A DNA stretch of 64,000 bases, from assembly GCF_001686985.1 (NCBI RefSeq), contig NZ_CP015322.1:372001-436000 (forward strand). The letters run 5' to 3'. Shown one piece after another: positions 37,028-46,313 of this stretch. Every line of letters starts with the position of its first letter. Within the stretch, counting starts at the first letter, position 1. The position numbers and the translations under genes are program-made. Origin of the DNA: Mesorhizobium amorphae CCNWGS0123. Its GTDB lineage: Bacteria; Pseudomonadota; Alphaproteobacteria; Rhizobiales; Rhizobiaceae. The notes under the pieces are model-generated. The model worked only from the letters and a program-made list of their open reading frames with translations. It ran no database searches and had not been told where the DNA came from.

Positions 37028-37390
37028 TTACGCCGCCATGGCCTTGATGAAGCGCTCGCCGAAGATGACGGCGAACTGAGCCTTGGCCATGGTCCACTCA
37101 CGTAGCGGCATGTTCCACTCTTTCTCGGATCGGTTCAAGATCAGATAGAGCAACTTGGTTGCCGCATCGTCGCTTGGGAAGTGGCCCCTGGCCCTGACAG
37201 CCCGCCTGAGCTTCGAGTTCAACGCCTCTATTGAGTTCGTGGTGTAAATGATCCGACTGACGTCGTCAGGGAACGCGAAGAATGGAATGACCTCGCCCCA
37301 TGCGCGCCGCCAGCTCTGGCCGATGGCGGCATAGCGCTGGCCCCAAGGGCCGGCCTCGAACGCCGCCAGCGCCTTTTCGGCGACCGATCA
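37028..37390 (-). pseudogene. IS256 transposase, C-terminal part
   Basis: The minus strand reads AEKALAAFEAGPWGQRYAAI, FFAFPDDVSRIIYTTNSIEA, LNSKLRRAVRARGHFPSDDA and AKAQFAVIFGERFIKAMAA, then stops. It includes the C-terminal catalytic glutamate region of mutator-type transposases. About 110 residues are missing between this part and the middle block at 43200-43325. Confidence 0.85.
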
Positions 37391-37539
37391 ATATGGAGCT
37401 TTCGAGCCATGACATTGGAACATGCAAGGGGCGATACGGTCACCGAATTAAGCGGCGCCGGCGGCGGCCGAAGATCTTGCAACGGTGCGCGGGCGCGTGC
37501 GGGCAACGAAGGCTGTGGAGTTGCACTGAGAAGCGCGCG

Positions 37540-38466
37540 TTGGTCGATCTGGCGAGCGCGGCGGGGTCGTCGGTGACCGAGGTCGCGGAGGCGTTCGGCG
37601 TAGCTCCGTCACAGCTCTATGCCTGGCGCAAGCAGATGGCCGGCGGCGAGCTCGAGGCCGATCAGGCGATGGCAACTTTCGCGCGGATCGACGTGAGCGA
37701 TCTGCCCGAGGTCGAGCGGGATCGCTTCAACCGCAAAGCCTTCGGCCGCTCCTCCGAGAAGCTGGGCCAGATGCGGCTCGAACTCGAAGATCTCGAGTCC
37801 GATTTCGCCGCCAGCGTGCCCGATACCGAGCTGCCCATCGTCGCTGACACCGACAAGGTCCGGGTGTTGCCGGTGCGCAAGCTCAACCCCAACCTGCCGC
37901 GCAAGCGGGTCGTTCGCGAGCCCTCTTGCGCATGCTGCCCGGGCTGCGGCGGCGATCTGCGCGCCATGGGCGAAGATAGCGAGGAGATGCTCGATCTGGT
38001 CGCCCAGGCCTGGCAGGTGATGGAGACCGTTCGACCCAAGTACAGCTGCCGGACCTGCGATAAAATCATCCAGGCGCCGGCACCAGCCAAGGCCATTGCA
38101 CGCGGCAAGCTCAGCTATGCCGCGCTCGCCCATATCATGATGGCCAAGTGGGGTTATCATCTGCCCTTCTACCGTCAGGCCCAGATGATGGCCGCCAAGG
38201 GCGTCGATATCGAGCGATCCACGCTTGCGCGCAGCGCCGGCTACGCCGCCGCCTTGCTCGATCCGATCTACAACCGCATCCGTGAGATCGGCCGTACCCG
38301 CAGCAAGATTCACACCGACGACACGCGACTTCCGATCCTGGCGCCCAGCACCGGCAAGACGCACAAGGGCGCGCTCTGGGTTTACGTCGCCGACGACCGC
38401 AACTCGAGCTCGAAAGAGCAGCCGATCGCTGGTATCGCGCCACCATGGGCCGCGCCGGCGAGAGCG
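37540..38466 (+). pseudogene. IS66 TnpA-TnpC fusion remnant
   Basis: The open frame reads TEKRALVDLASAAGSSVTEV and AFGVAPSQLYAWRKQMAGGE (TnpA DNA-binding part), then passes in frame after FARIDVSD into TnpC (FNRKAFGRSSEKLGQMRLEL). It continues through the zinc-binding CCPGCGGDLRAMGEDSEEML and YSCRTCDKIIQAP and on to IHTDDTRLPILAPSTGKTHK, the first catalytic aspartates. The TnpA tail and all of TnpB are missing, so an internal deletion fused the genes. The frame then shifts before the RIT insertion. Confidence 0.8.
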
Positions 38467-38524
38467 TGATGAGCGAGCTCGCCGGATTTGCCGGCACGCT
38501 CCAGGCCGACGGTTTCAGCGGCTA

Positions 38525-38547
38525 TGTTGCGGCCGTCCATATGTGGC
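38525..38547 (+). repeat. RIT left inverted repeat
   Basis: TGTTGCGGCCGTCCATATG begins at the left edge of the inserted DNA. With the two flanking TA bases, 21 bases are perfectly complementary to 41868-41889. Confidence 0.8.
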
Positions 38548-38650
38548 CATGCTGGCCTTTACCCATTGTCAACTGAGTGTTTGGGCCCGATTTGACGCAA
38601 CATAAATCGCGAGCTCAGCTGGCGGACCTTTTCTCATTTGGAGGTTCGAC

Positions 38651-39874
38651 ATGGATCGCTCTTGCTTTTCTGACCAAGCCGCTGATGCCCTATTTCCCGA
38701 AGTGCCCTTCGCTGACGAGCGGAACCGCTATTTGCATCATTGCGCCACACTCGGAGCGAGACCCGAAGTTCTGAGGGTCAAACGCAGCGAACTCCTATGG
38801 ATCGCGCGACATCTCCGCCCGGACGCCGCGGAGGGAGTTGGCATGGCGGAGTTGTTGCCGATCGCGCAAGCTCGGCAGAATCTTCGCGGTGCGGCTACCG
38901 CCGCGCGTCGAGTTATCGATATCGGGCGACCCTGGCTGAAGTTCCTAGGCTGGTGGCGCGAGCCCACCGTCATATTGTCGTACCAAGGGCAACTCGACCA
39001 ATACGTTGTCTGGATGCGCGACGAACGCGGTTTGACACCGTCGACGGTGGAGCAATGGGGGAGGATGGCCGGCAGGTTCTTGCTGTGGTGCGAACGGTCG
39101 AACCGCCATCTTGAAGATTTGAAGGCAGAAGACATTGACAATTATATCGCGACCCAAGGAGCCGGACGATGGGGTCGCCTCTCTATTGCACACGCCACTT
39201 CAGCCTTGCGGGATTTTCTGCGATACGCAGCAAAAGAGGCGTGGTGCTCAGACCGCTTGGCGGCGTCAATATCGCGACCTCGGCTGTATCAGCATGAGTC
39301 TCTGCCATATGCCCCGGATTGGTCCGACGTCCAGAAGATGTTGGCCGACGTCGATACGGACCGGCCCCGCGACATCCGAGACCGCGCGATCCTACTGCTG
39401 CTGGCTGTTTATGGCATGCGCCGCGGCGAAGTCGCCGCACTGCGGCTCGACCAGATCGACTGGGCGGGGCGAACACTTCGGCTTTTCCGCCTAAAGCGAC
39501 GAGAAGCCCAGATCTATCCGCTGGTGCCTTCCGTTGCGGAAGCATTGGCGCGCTACGTGGATACAGTCCGCCCGCAGTCGTCGTGCCGAGAAGTTTTCCT
39601 CCGGATGCAGGCGCCTCGACGCCCCTTGAACGTGACCAGCATTTATAGCATCGCCAATCGGCGATTTGTTGCGCTCGGGATTCGAGCTGCGCATCCCGGC
39701 GCGCATGCCTTGCGCCATGCCTGTGCAGTTCGCTTGCTCGCCGAGGGACTGACCATCAAGGAGATCGGCGACCATCTTGGACACCGCAGCACCGCGGCAA
39801 CAAGTGTCTACGCCAAGGTGAACATGGCAGCTCTTCGTGAAGTCGGAGCCTTCGATTTGGGAGACGTCCTATGA
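38651..39874 (+). CDS. RIT tyrosine recombinase A
   Basis: This 407-residue tyrosine recombinase is the first of the trio. An N-terminal SAM-like core-binding domain covers about residues 110-210 (QYVVWMRDERGLTPSTVEQW). The catalytic domain follows, with the first arginine in LAVYGMRRGEVAALRLDQID, a lysine strand (FRLKRREAQIYPL), the HxxR box in HPGAHALRHACAVRLLAEGL and the nucleophile tyrosine in LGHRSTAATSVYAKVNMAAL. Its stop overlaps the start of the next gene (ATGA), so the genes are translationally coupled. The start at 38651 is the first in-frame ATG after the inverted repeat. Confidence 0.9.
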   Translation: MDRSCFSDQAADALFPEVPFADERNRYLHHCATLGARPEVLRVKRSELLWIARHLRPDAAEGVGMAELLPIAQARQNLRGAATAARRVIDIGRPWLKFLGWWREPTVILSYQGQLDQYVVWMRDERGLTPSTVEQWGRMAGRFLLWCERSNRHLEDLKAEDIDNYIATQGAGRWGRLSIAHATSALRDFLRYAAKEAWCSDRLAASISRPRLYQHESLPYAPDWSDVQKMLADVDTDRPRDIRDRAILLLLAVYGMRRGEVAALRLDQIDWAGRTLRLFRLKRREAQIYPLVPSVAEALARYVDTVRPQSSCREVFLRMQAPRRPLNVTSIYSIANRRFVALGIRAAHPGAHALRHACAVRLLAEGLTIKEIGDHLGHRSTAATSVYAKVNMAALREVGAFDLGDVL

Positions 39875-40815
39875 AGCTGAGCGACGTCATCGATCTCTAC
39901 GTGGCCCGGCAACGGTCACTGGGCATGCGCTTCGAGTCTGCCGAACGCAAGCTCCACCACTTCGGGCGAGCAGTCGGCGATCGACAGATCGACGAGGTGA
40001 CCCCGGAATCGGTCATTGATTTCCTCAATGGAGACAAGGCTCCGACAGCGACGTGGGTACTCAAGCACAGCGTGCTGAGCGGCCTGTTTAGGTTTGCAAT
40101 AAGTCGTGGATATGCCGATCGCTCGGCTCTGCCGACAGTTCTGCCGAACCTGCCGCCGGCGCAAACGCCATACGTATATTCGACCGACGAACTGCGCCGA
40201 CTTTTGGAAGCAACGTCGACTTTGCGAACGGGCTACAGCCAGCATGTACCCGCGATGTATCGTACGATGATCTTACTCCTCTACGGGACCGGCATGCGGA
40301 TCGGCGAGGCCCTGCGCTTGACCTTTCAGGATGTCGATCTCGTCGAAAAGGTCATCACCATCCACTGCACCAAATTCTACAAGACTCGCATGGTTCCGAT
40401 TGGACCGAAGCTGTCTGGAGAGCTGGCCGCGCATCTCGAACGTCGTGGTATGCTACCAATGCCGCAGGGGAATGCGGCGCCGCTGTTCGCGTCGCGCGGC
40501 ATTCGAGGATGGACTTATCCGACTGTCATCACGATGTTCCAGCATGTCCGCCGCGACGCCGGTATCGAACGCCCGATCGGCGAACCGCGTCCACCACGTC
40601 TCCATGATCTTCGCCACACCGCAGCCGTCCACCGTGTCGTCGCATGGTATCAATCCGGCCAGGACGTCCAGCGATTGCTCCCCCAACTCGCAACCTTCCT
40701 TGGTCACATCGACATCCAATCGACGCAACGCTATCTGCAGATGACGCCGGAACTCCTGGAGGCGGCCAGCCAACGCTTCGCCGAATATGCGATGGAGGGC
40801 AGCCATGAAGAATGA
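39871..40815 (+). CDS. RIT tyrosine recombinase B
   Basis: This 314-residue tyrosine recombinase is the second of the trio. It shows the core-binding half (LYVARQRSLGMRFESAERKL), the catalytic arginine in LLLYGTGMRIGEALRLTFQD, the lysine in HCTKFYKTRMVPIG, HDLRHTAAVHRVVAWYQSG for the HxxR box and the tyrosine in LGHIDIQSTQRYLQMTPELL. All residues needed for catalysis are present. It overlaps recombinase A by four bases and recombinase C by about eleven. In RIT elements the three proteins are thought to act together. Confidence 0.9.
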   Translation: MKLSDVIDLYVARQRSLGMRFESAERKLHHFGRAVGDRQIDEVTPESVIDFLNGDKAPTATWVLKHSVLSGLFRFAISRGYADRSALPTVLPNLPPAQTPYVYSTDELRRLLEATSTLRTGYSQHVPAMYRTMILLLYGTGMRIGEALRLTFQDVDLVEKVITIHCTKFYKTRMVPIGPKLSGELAAHLERRGMLPMPQGNAAPLFASRGIRGWTYPTVITMFQHVRRDAGIERPIGEPRPPRLHDLRHTAAVHRVVAWYQSGQDVQRLLPQLATFLGHIDIQSTQRYLQMTPELLEAASQRFAEYAMEGSHEE

Positions 40816-41800
40816 GATGCTCCTCGGACCATGGGTGCGGCGGTTCCTCCTCGAACATCTGGTGGCGGAGCGGAATCTGTCCCGAAACACTCAGGCCAGC
40901 TACCGCGACACCCTGATGCTCTTGCTTCCGTTCGCCAGCAATCACGCGGCGCGCGCCATCGATCGAATGGTAGTCGAGGATTTGACACCGTCAATCATCC
41001 GTCAGTTCCTTGATCACCTGGAACGCGATCGAAAGTGCAGCGGAGTCACCCGAAACCAGAGGCTGGCGACCATACGCTCATTGGCAAGGTTCATAGGCAT
41101 GCACTCTCCGGTCCACATCGCGTGGTCCGGCGAAGTACGAGCGATGCCGTTCAAGAAGACCGCCAAGGCCGTGATCGGATATCTCGAGAAGCCGGAGATG
41201 GACGCGCTCTTGGCACAACCGGACCGTCGTACGCCTCTCGGCAATCGCGATTATGCTTTGCTTCTGTTCTTGTACAACAGCGGTGCCCGTGCCGATGAAG
41301 CGGCGAACTTGATCGTCGACAATCTACAGCTGGGCCGGCAAGCGTCGGTGCGACTACACGGCAAGGGAAACAAGTTCCGATCATGTCCATTGTGGCCAGC
41401 CACTGCAACGACATTGTCGAGGCTCGTCGAGGGGCGTGGCAAACGTGACCCGGTGTTTTTGAATCGGGTCAACTTGCCATTGACGCGGTTCGGGATCCAC
41501 AGGCTTGTGACCCACTACGCCGAACTGGCGAGCAGAACAGTGCCGTCGATCGAAACGAAGCGTGTCAGTCCCCACACCATTCGGCATACAACGGCAGTCC
41601 ACCTGCTTCGCGCTGGCGTCGATATCAACACTATCCGCGCCTGGCTTGGCCACGTGTCTCTCGACACGACGCATATTTATGCTGAAGTCGATATGGAAAT
41701 GAAGGCAAAGGCGCTTGCTCGGGTCGACATCTCTGGCCAACAAGCCACTGTCCCTCAGCGCTCACTGCCATCCTTGATGGCTTTCCTGAAAGCTCTGTAG
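40805..41800 (+). CDS. RIT tyrosine recombinase C
   Basis: This 331-residue tyrosine recombinase is the third of the trio. It has the core-binding region (FLLEHLVAERNLSRNTQASY), the first arginine in LFLYNSGARADEAANLIVDN, the lysine-bearing strand VRLHGKGNKFRSCPL, the box SPHTIRHTTAVHLLRAGVDI and the tyrosine in LGHVSLDTTHIYAEVDMEMK. The start at 40805 lies inside the end of recombinase B; an upstream start at 40787 is also in frame. About 70 bases separate the stop from the right inverted repeat. Confidence 0.9.
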   Translation: MKNEMLLGPWVRRFLLEHLVAERNLSRNTQASYRDTLMLLLPFASNHAARAIDRMVVEDLTPSIIRQFLDHLERDRKCSGVTRNQRLATIRSLARFIGMHSPVHIAWSGEVRAMPFKKTAKAVIGYLEKPEMDALLAQPDRRTPLGNRDYALLLFLYNSGARADEAANLIVDNLQLGRQASVRLHGKGNKFRSCPLWPATATTLSRLVEGRGKRDPVFLNRVNLPLTRFGIHRLVTHYAELASRTVPSIETKRVSPHTIRHTTAVHLLRAGVDINTIRAWLGHVSLDTTHIYAEVDMEMKAKALARVDISGQQATVPQRSLPSLMAFLKAL

Positions 41801-41867
41801 CCGTCGCAGAGTTGGAATTTATGTTGCGGTTCAGGCCGGGGAAACGAACCTTTCTCCGGCCACCGTT

Positions 41868-41889
41868 ACATATGGACGGCCGCAACATA
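41868..41889 (-). repeat. RIT right inverted repeat
   Basis: CATATGGACGGCCGCAACATA is the exact complement of the left repeat. A further 27 bases with a small palindrome separate it from the target duplication. Confidence 0.8.
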
Positions 41890-41916
41890 ACCTCCAATAT
41901 GTTCTGGAGGACATAT

Positions 41917-42541
41917 CAGCGGCTACAATCAGCTCTACAAGGGCGGCGCCATTCGAGAAGCTGCCTGCCTAGCCCATCTGCGTCGCAAGATATTCGACGT
42001 TCACGACGGCCAGCCGACCGAGCTCAGCACGACGGCCATGGCCGGTATCCAGGCGATCTACCGGATCGAGGAAGAGATACGGGGGCTGCCGCCCGCCGAG
42101 CGATTGGCCGCACGACGAAGTCGGACCCGACCACTGGTCCTCGCGCTGCGACGACAGCTCATGCGCCAGGGCAAGGGTTTGTCGCGCCATGCCGATATCG
42201 CCAAGGCCTTCGCTTATGGCACCAAGCGATGGCGAGCATTCAACCGCTTCCTCTACGATGGGCAGCTCGAGCCCGACAACCTGATCGCGGAGCGCGCCAT
42301 TCGCGGATTTACGGTTGGCAGGCGTAACTGGCTTTTCTCGGGCAGCTTCGCCGCGGCAGAGCGGTCAGCGGTCGTGCTCAGCATCATTGAGACCTGCAAG
42401 CTCTGCGGCGTCGATGCCGAAGCCTACATGGCCGATGTCACCGAGCGCATCCAGAACGACTGGCCAGCCTCGCGCTGGGATGAGCTGATGCCATGGAACT
42501 GGGCGCGTCGCCAAGAGATGCCGCTCCCGTTGGCAGCATGA
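41917..42541 (+). pseudogene. IS66 TnpC, 3' part
   Basis: Beginning at the RIT insertion point, the frame reads NQLYKGGAIREAACLAHLRR, then GLSRHADIAKAFAYGTKRWR, DNLIAERAIRGFTVGRRNWL (the last catalytic glutamate region) and SIIETCKLCGVDAEAYMADV, ending PLPLAA. It is complete from the break to the stop and would reconstitute with the 5' part if the RIT element were removed. Confidence 0.85.
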
Positions 42542-43137
42542 GCGCGATCGATGACATGGCGCTGTCGGACGAGGCGCTGGAGGCCTGGATGGCCGTCAAG
42601 ACCAACCCCCGCCCGCTGGTGCGGACCATGTCGGCGCTGGATGGCTTCGTAACGGCGGCGGTCACCGGGCCGCGGTTCGCGGACCCGCAAGATTGGATGT
42701 GCCCGCTCATGGGGTTGCGGCGCGACGTCCTGGCCAAAGGGTCTGCAACCGATCACGCCGTGTTTGCCAGCCTCGCCAGGATCCACAACCGGATCAAGGA
42801 GACGCTCTTCGACAGACCGCAGGATTATGCACCCCGATTCGCAACCAGGCCCAGCGGCGGCATCGACCCCCGGCCGTGGTGCCAGGGGTTCTACGCGGCC
42901 ATGAATCTCAACATCAAAAAATGGAAACGGCTACTCGACCTCGACAATCCCAACCACGGCCTGCTGCTGCCGATCCTGATCTACTGCGTCGACAAAAAGG
43001 GCAGGCCCGTTCTCGGTAAGCCCAGGCCGGGGCCCGAGACCGCGCACTTCATCGAGCATGAGGCCTACAAAGACATCGCCTTGGTCATCCCTGCTCTGCG
43101 CGAACTCCACTACGTCACCCATTATGACCCGGAGTGA
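42538..43137 (+). CDS. UPF0149/YecA-family protein carried by IS66
   Basis: This 199-residue protein starts ATGA-coupled to the tnpC stop. The N-terminal segment MALSDEALEAWMAVKTNPRP and TMSALDGFVTAAVTGPRFAD, then DWMCPLMG and GIDPRPWCQGFYAAMNLNIK, match the YgfB/YecA family that is often the last gene of some proteobacterial IS66 elements. Its role in transposition is unknown. It lacks the usual C-terminal SEC-C zinc tail. The frame is intact although the rest of the element is broken. Confidence 0.7.
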   Translation: MSAIDDMALSDEALEAWMAVKTNPRPLVRTMSALDGFVTAAVTGPRFADPQDWMCPLMGLRRDVLAKGSATDHAVFASLARIHNRIKETLFDRPQDYAPRFATRPSGGIDPRPWCQGFYAAMNLNIKKWKRLLDLDNPNHGLLLPILIYCVDKKGRPVLGKPRPGPETAHFIEHEAYKDIALVIPALRELHYVTHYDPE

Positions 43138-43199
43138 TCGGCGCCGGCGCGCCGACCAACGAGAGACTTAACCATCAAGACGATTTCGGGAAAGGTGGC

Positions 43200-43325
43200 T
43201 TGGCGCATCGCTTGCCGAAGAAGACCAGCGGGTAAATCGGATCGAGCGGCCTTTGCTGCCAGGTGGCGACTTCGTCGAGCACGGCGTCCGTCACTGTTGA
43301 GATCAGATCCTGCGTGCGGCGCGGC
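43200..43325 (-). pseudogene. IS256 transposase, middle part
   Basis: The minus strand reads QDLISTVTDAVLDEVATWQQ then RPLDPIYPLVFF, the block leading into the first catalytic aspartate of IS256 transposases. It is bordered by IS21 on one side and IS66 on the other. About 35 residues expected between it and the N-terminal part are missing. Confidence 0.75.
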
Positions 43326-43547
43326 AATCAACGTGAGAGCGCAGCGTCAATCAGGATGAGAATGCCGGCGGGTTGGAACGCAGGGAGGGTGTAGCCCGAC
43401 TGGAGTTTCAACCCGCCGGCGGCGCGTTCCTTTTCCGGGGCGTCGTCTGGTGATCACGGTCGACCGGGTATGCGGTGGTTTTTCCTGTTGGGGAGGAATC
43501 ACTTTGTGCCCGGCCGCCACGTAACCGATCACCAATTGAGGCTTTTC

Positions 43548-45003
43548 ATGAAGTTCCGGAAGACCAATACGACGGCCGTCGCGGCGGCGAAGGCGTCGAT
43601 CAGCACGGCCACGGCCTATCGCATCGAGAAGGATTCGAGACTGCCGTCACAAAAGAAGGTTCCGCGGCAACGACGCCGGCCCGATCCGCTCGCCGAGATT
43701 TTCGACGCCGAGATCGTGCCGCTGCTGCGGGCGGCTCCTGGCATCCGGCCGGTCGCCATCTTCGACGAGATGATCAGGCGACATCCCGAACTGAGCATCG
43801 GCATTCGCCGCACGATCGAGCGCCGTATTCGATCCTGGCGCGCCATCCATGGCGAGGAGCAGGAGGTCATTTTCCGGCAGGTCCACGAACCCGGACGCAT
43901 GGGATTGTCGGATTTCACCGACATGGCCGCCGCCGGCGTGACGATCGCGGGCCAGACGCTCGATCACCGGCTCTACCATTTCAGGCTCGCCTATTCGGGC
44001 TTCGAGCATGCGCATGTCGTGCTCGGCGGCGAGAGTTTCGTTGCTCTGGCGGAAGGCTTGCAGAATGCGCTGTGGTCGCTCGGCGGGGCTCCCCGCGAAC
44101 ATCGCAGCGACAGCCTCTCGGCGGCATTCCGCAACCTGGACAAGGACGCACGGGAGGACCTGACGCGCCGCTACGACGAACTGTGCGGCCACTACGGCAT
44201 GACGCCTTCCCGCAACAATCGCAGCATCGCGCATGAGAACGGGTCTATCGAGGGGCCGCACGGCCATCTCAAGCGAGCGCTCAATGACGCGCTGCTGATG
44301 AGAGGATCGAGCGATTTCGACGACCTGGCAGCCTACCGTCGCTTTGTCGACGAGATCGTCAGCCGCGTGAATGCTCGCAACTCCAAGCGCATCGACATCG
44401 AGCGGACCGAACTTCAGGAACTGCCCGTCCGGCGCACTTCCGACTACGAGGAGGTCACCGTGCGCATCACGTCATCGGGCGGGTTCACGCTGCGCAAGGT
44501 GTTCTACACCGTGCCCTCACGCCTGATCGGCCACCGCCTCAGAGTGCGGCTCTTCGATGATCGGCTGGATATCTTCATCGGCGGCACGCAGATCATGACA
44601 CTGCCGCGGGGCGCGCCTCTTCAACCGGCAAGCACGACCAAGTCGTCAATTATCGGCATGTCATCCATTCGCTGCGCCGTAAGCCGATGGCGCTGCTCAA
44701 CCTTATCTATCGTGACCAGCTCTTCCCTCGCGAGGCCTACCGGCGAACCTTCGACATGCTCATAGAGCGACTGCCTGAGCGGCAGGCCTGCCGCACACCA
44801 TGGTCGAGCTTCTCGCCATGGCGCATGAGCGCGGCTGCGAGAGCGAACTGGCCGATCAATTGATCGCCTCGCTACGGGCACGGCGATTGCCCGACATGGG
44901 GCTTTGCGCGGACGGTTCGCTCCGGATCCCGCCCGGCTGCCGAGTGTCGTCGTGCGTCTTGCTCCGCTCAACGTCTATGAAGCCCTGCTTGGCGCCAACC
45001 TGA
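43548..45003 (+). pseudogene. istA: IS21 istA, frameshifted copy
   Basis: Starting at 43548 it matches copy 1 (MKFRKTNTTAVAAAKASIST) until TLPRG near 44612. There a base is missing relative to copy 1 (CCGCGGGGCGCG against CCGCGCGGGCGCG). The proper frame continues as HKAP-free, copy-1-like sequence (VELLAMAHERGCESELADQL) and is disturbed again near 44900. IstA from this copy would be truncated. Confidence 0.85.
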
Positions 45004-45016
45004 CAGGAGACGCGGC

Positions 45017-45829
45017 ATGAAGACGAACCCCGCTGTCGATTCCGCCAGGTTGAGCTTGCTCCTCAACGAACTGCGCCTGCCGGCCATCAAGCTTATATGG
45101 CCGCAGTTTGCCGAACAGGCCGACAAGGAAGGTTGGCCGGCCGCTCGCTTCCTGGCTGCGATCACTGAACATGAACTGGCCGAGCGCGACCGGCGGCGTA
45201 TCGAACGCCATCTCGCCGAGGCCCACCTCCTGCCGGGCAAGACCCTCGACACATTCGAGTTCGAAGCCGTTCCGATGATCTCCAAGGCCCAGGTTATGGC
45301 CATCACCGCCGGCGACACTTGGCTGGAGAAAGGCGCCAATCTGCTCCTGTTCGGCCCGCCCGGCGGCGGAAAGAGCCATCTCGCCTCGGCCATCGGACTC
45401 GCCCTTATCGAAACCGGATGGCGGGTCATGTTCACCCGCACCACCGATCTCGTCCAGAAGCTTCAGGTCGCGCGCCGCGAACTCGGCCTCGAAGCCGCCA
45501 TCAACCGGCTCGATCGCTTTCACCTGCTGATCCTCGACGACCTCGCCTATGTCACCAAGGACCAGGCCGAAACCAGCGTGCTGTTCGAACTCATCAGCGC
45601 CCGCTACGAGCGGCGTTCCATGCTGATCACCGCCAATCAGCCCTTCGGCGAATGGGGGAGGGTCTTCCCCGATCCCGCCATGACGCTCGCCGCGGTGGAT
45701 CGCCTCGTCCATCATGCAACAATCTTCGAGCTGAATGTCGAGAGCTATCGGCGGCGCGAGGCCATCGAGCGAAAGCGGGGGCCAGGCAGGCCGCCGTCAT
45801 ATGCGACACCCGCGAACGTCGCTTCCTGA
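45017..45829 (+). CDS. istB: IS21 IstB, second copy
   Basis: This 270-residue AAA+ helper ATPase has the same Walker A (LLFGPPGGGKSHLASAIG) and Walker B (LLILDDLAYV) as copy 1. The few differences from copy 1 are near the N-terminus (IKLIWPQFAEQ against IQGMWPQFAEQ) and at one histidine (AEAHLLPG). It looks functional although the partner istA in this copy is frameshifted, so it could only work with IstA supplied from copy 1. Confidence 0.93.
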   Translation: MKTNPAVDSARLSLLLNELRLPAIKLIWPQFAEQADKEGWPAARFLAAITEHELAERDRRRIERHLAEAHLLPGKTLDTFEFEAVPMISKAQVMAITAGDTWLEKGANLLLFGPPGGGKSHLASAIGLALIETGWRVMFTRTTDLVQKLQVARRELGLEAAINRLDRFHLLILDDLAYVTKDQAETSVLFELISARYERRSMLITANQPFGEWGRVFPDPAMTLAAVDRLVHHATIFELNVESYRRREAIERKRGPGRPPSYATPANVAS

Positions 45830-45959
45830 TTGACGCGCCGCGACAATCAAATCGACAAACCTCTTGCGCGCGACAATCCATGCCGCGATTATCGCCATCG
45901 CCGCGACACCAGATTCTCATCCAGATTGTCGCGCGCTTCTCTCCCAGATTGTCGCGCTA

Positions 45960-46257
45960 TAGGTACTTGGCGATCAGCTGCGGTTCGAAACTCGACTGGC
46001 GGTCGCGCGGAACATCGGTCTCCAGCTTGCCGGTCTCGGTCGTCACCGTCTTGCGGCCGTAGCCGTTGCGCGTGTTGCCAGCGTCTTCGCCGCTCGCCAG
46101 ATGATGGTCCATCTCCGCGTTCAGCGCGCACTCGGTCAGCGCCTTCTTGAGCGTATCCAGCAGGCCGCCCTGTTAAGAAGGCAGCACTGGCTGCGCCTCC
46201 TGCCAGGAGCTGGTCGAGAAGGTCATTCAGTATCGCAGGTTCTTTGCGTCGGGTCAT
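45960..46257 (-). pseudogene. IS256 transposase, N-terminal part
   Basis: The ATG at 46257 starts MTRRKEPAILNDLLDQLLAG. After a frameshift near 46180 the sequence matches the IS256 N-terminus (TLKKALTECALNAEMDHHLA, TRNGYGRKTVTTETGKLETD) and ends FEPQLIAKYL at the IS21 boundary. Confidence 0.8.
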
Positions 46258-46313
46258 AGTGGGAATCCTTTTTACCCATTATGCCCGCCCCACACGGAAT
46301 TCCTGACAGTCCC

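Larger units (their letters stand above)
38525..41916 (+). mobile_element. RIT element: three overlapping tyrosine recombinases with inverted repeats
   Basis: The 3392-base insertion is flanked by the direct repeat CAGCGGCTA (38516-38524 and 41917-41925). The left end TGTTGCGGCCGTCCATATG recurs inverted as CATATGGACGGCCGCAACA about 27 bases inside the right end. Beyond it, the right end has an additional small palindrome (ACCTCCA / TGGAGGA). Inside are three tyrosine recombinase genes in overlapping order on one strand, the defining layout of recombinase-in-trio elements. All three frames are open, so the element may be active. Confidence 0.88.
37400..43180 (+). mobile_element. IS66-family element, internally deleted and interrupted by a RIT element
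   Basis: The element contains a fused tnpA-tnpC remnant (37540-38466), a tnpC 3' part (41917-42541) and a YecA-like passenger (42538-43137). The tnpC coding sequence is split at GFSGY/NQLYKG by a three-recombinase element that duplicated CAGCGGCTA. I could not define the IS66 terminal repeats; it sits between the middle and C-terminal parts of the IS256 transposase. Confidence 0.7.
43315..45960 (+). mobile_element. IS21-family insertion sequence, copy 2
   Basis: It has the same layout and ends as copy 1 (GCGGCGCGGCAAT on the istA side, ATTGTCGCGC on the istB side) but opposite orientation. It lies inside the IS256 transposase gene. Most of the sequence is nearly identical to copy 1; the 3' third of istA has diverged. 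Confidence 0.85.
36986..46313 (-). mobile_element. IS256-family element carrying IS66 (with a RIT element) and IS21
   Basis: The outer ends are inverted repeats: GGGACTGTCAGGAATTCC at 36986 and its complement ending at 46313, each followed by a GC-rich CCGTGTG stretch. They are flanked by a 9-base direct repeat GCGGAGGAT (36977-36985 and 46314-46322), which is the duplicated target inside IS3 OrfB. Parts of a single IS256 transposase on the minus strand lie at 45960-46257, 43200-43325 and 37028-37390. The intervening DNA is IS21 copy 2 and an IS66 element. Confidence 0.9.

Noticed and set aside
45319..46062. 247-codon plus-strand frame over istB
   Set aside because: It is a third-frame shadow of istB rich in arginine and proline, with no conserved motif.
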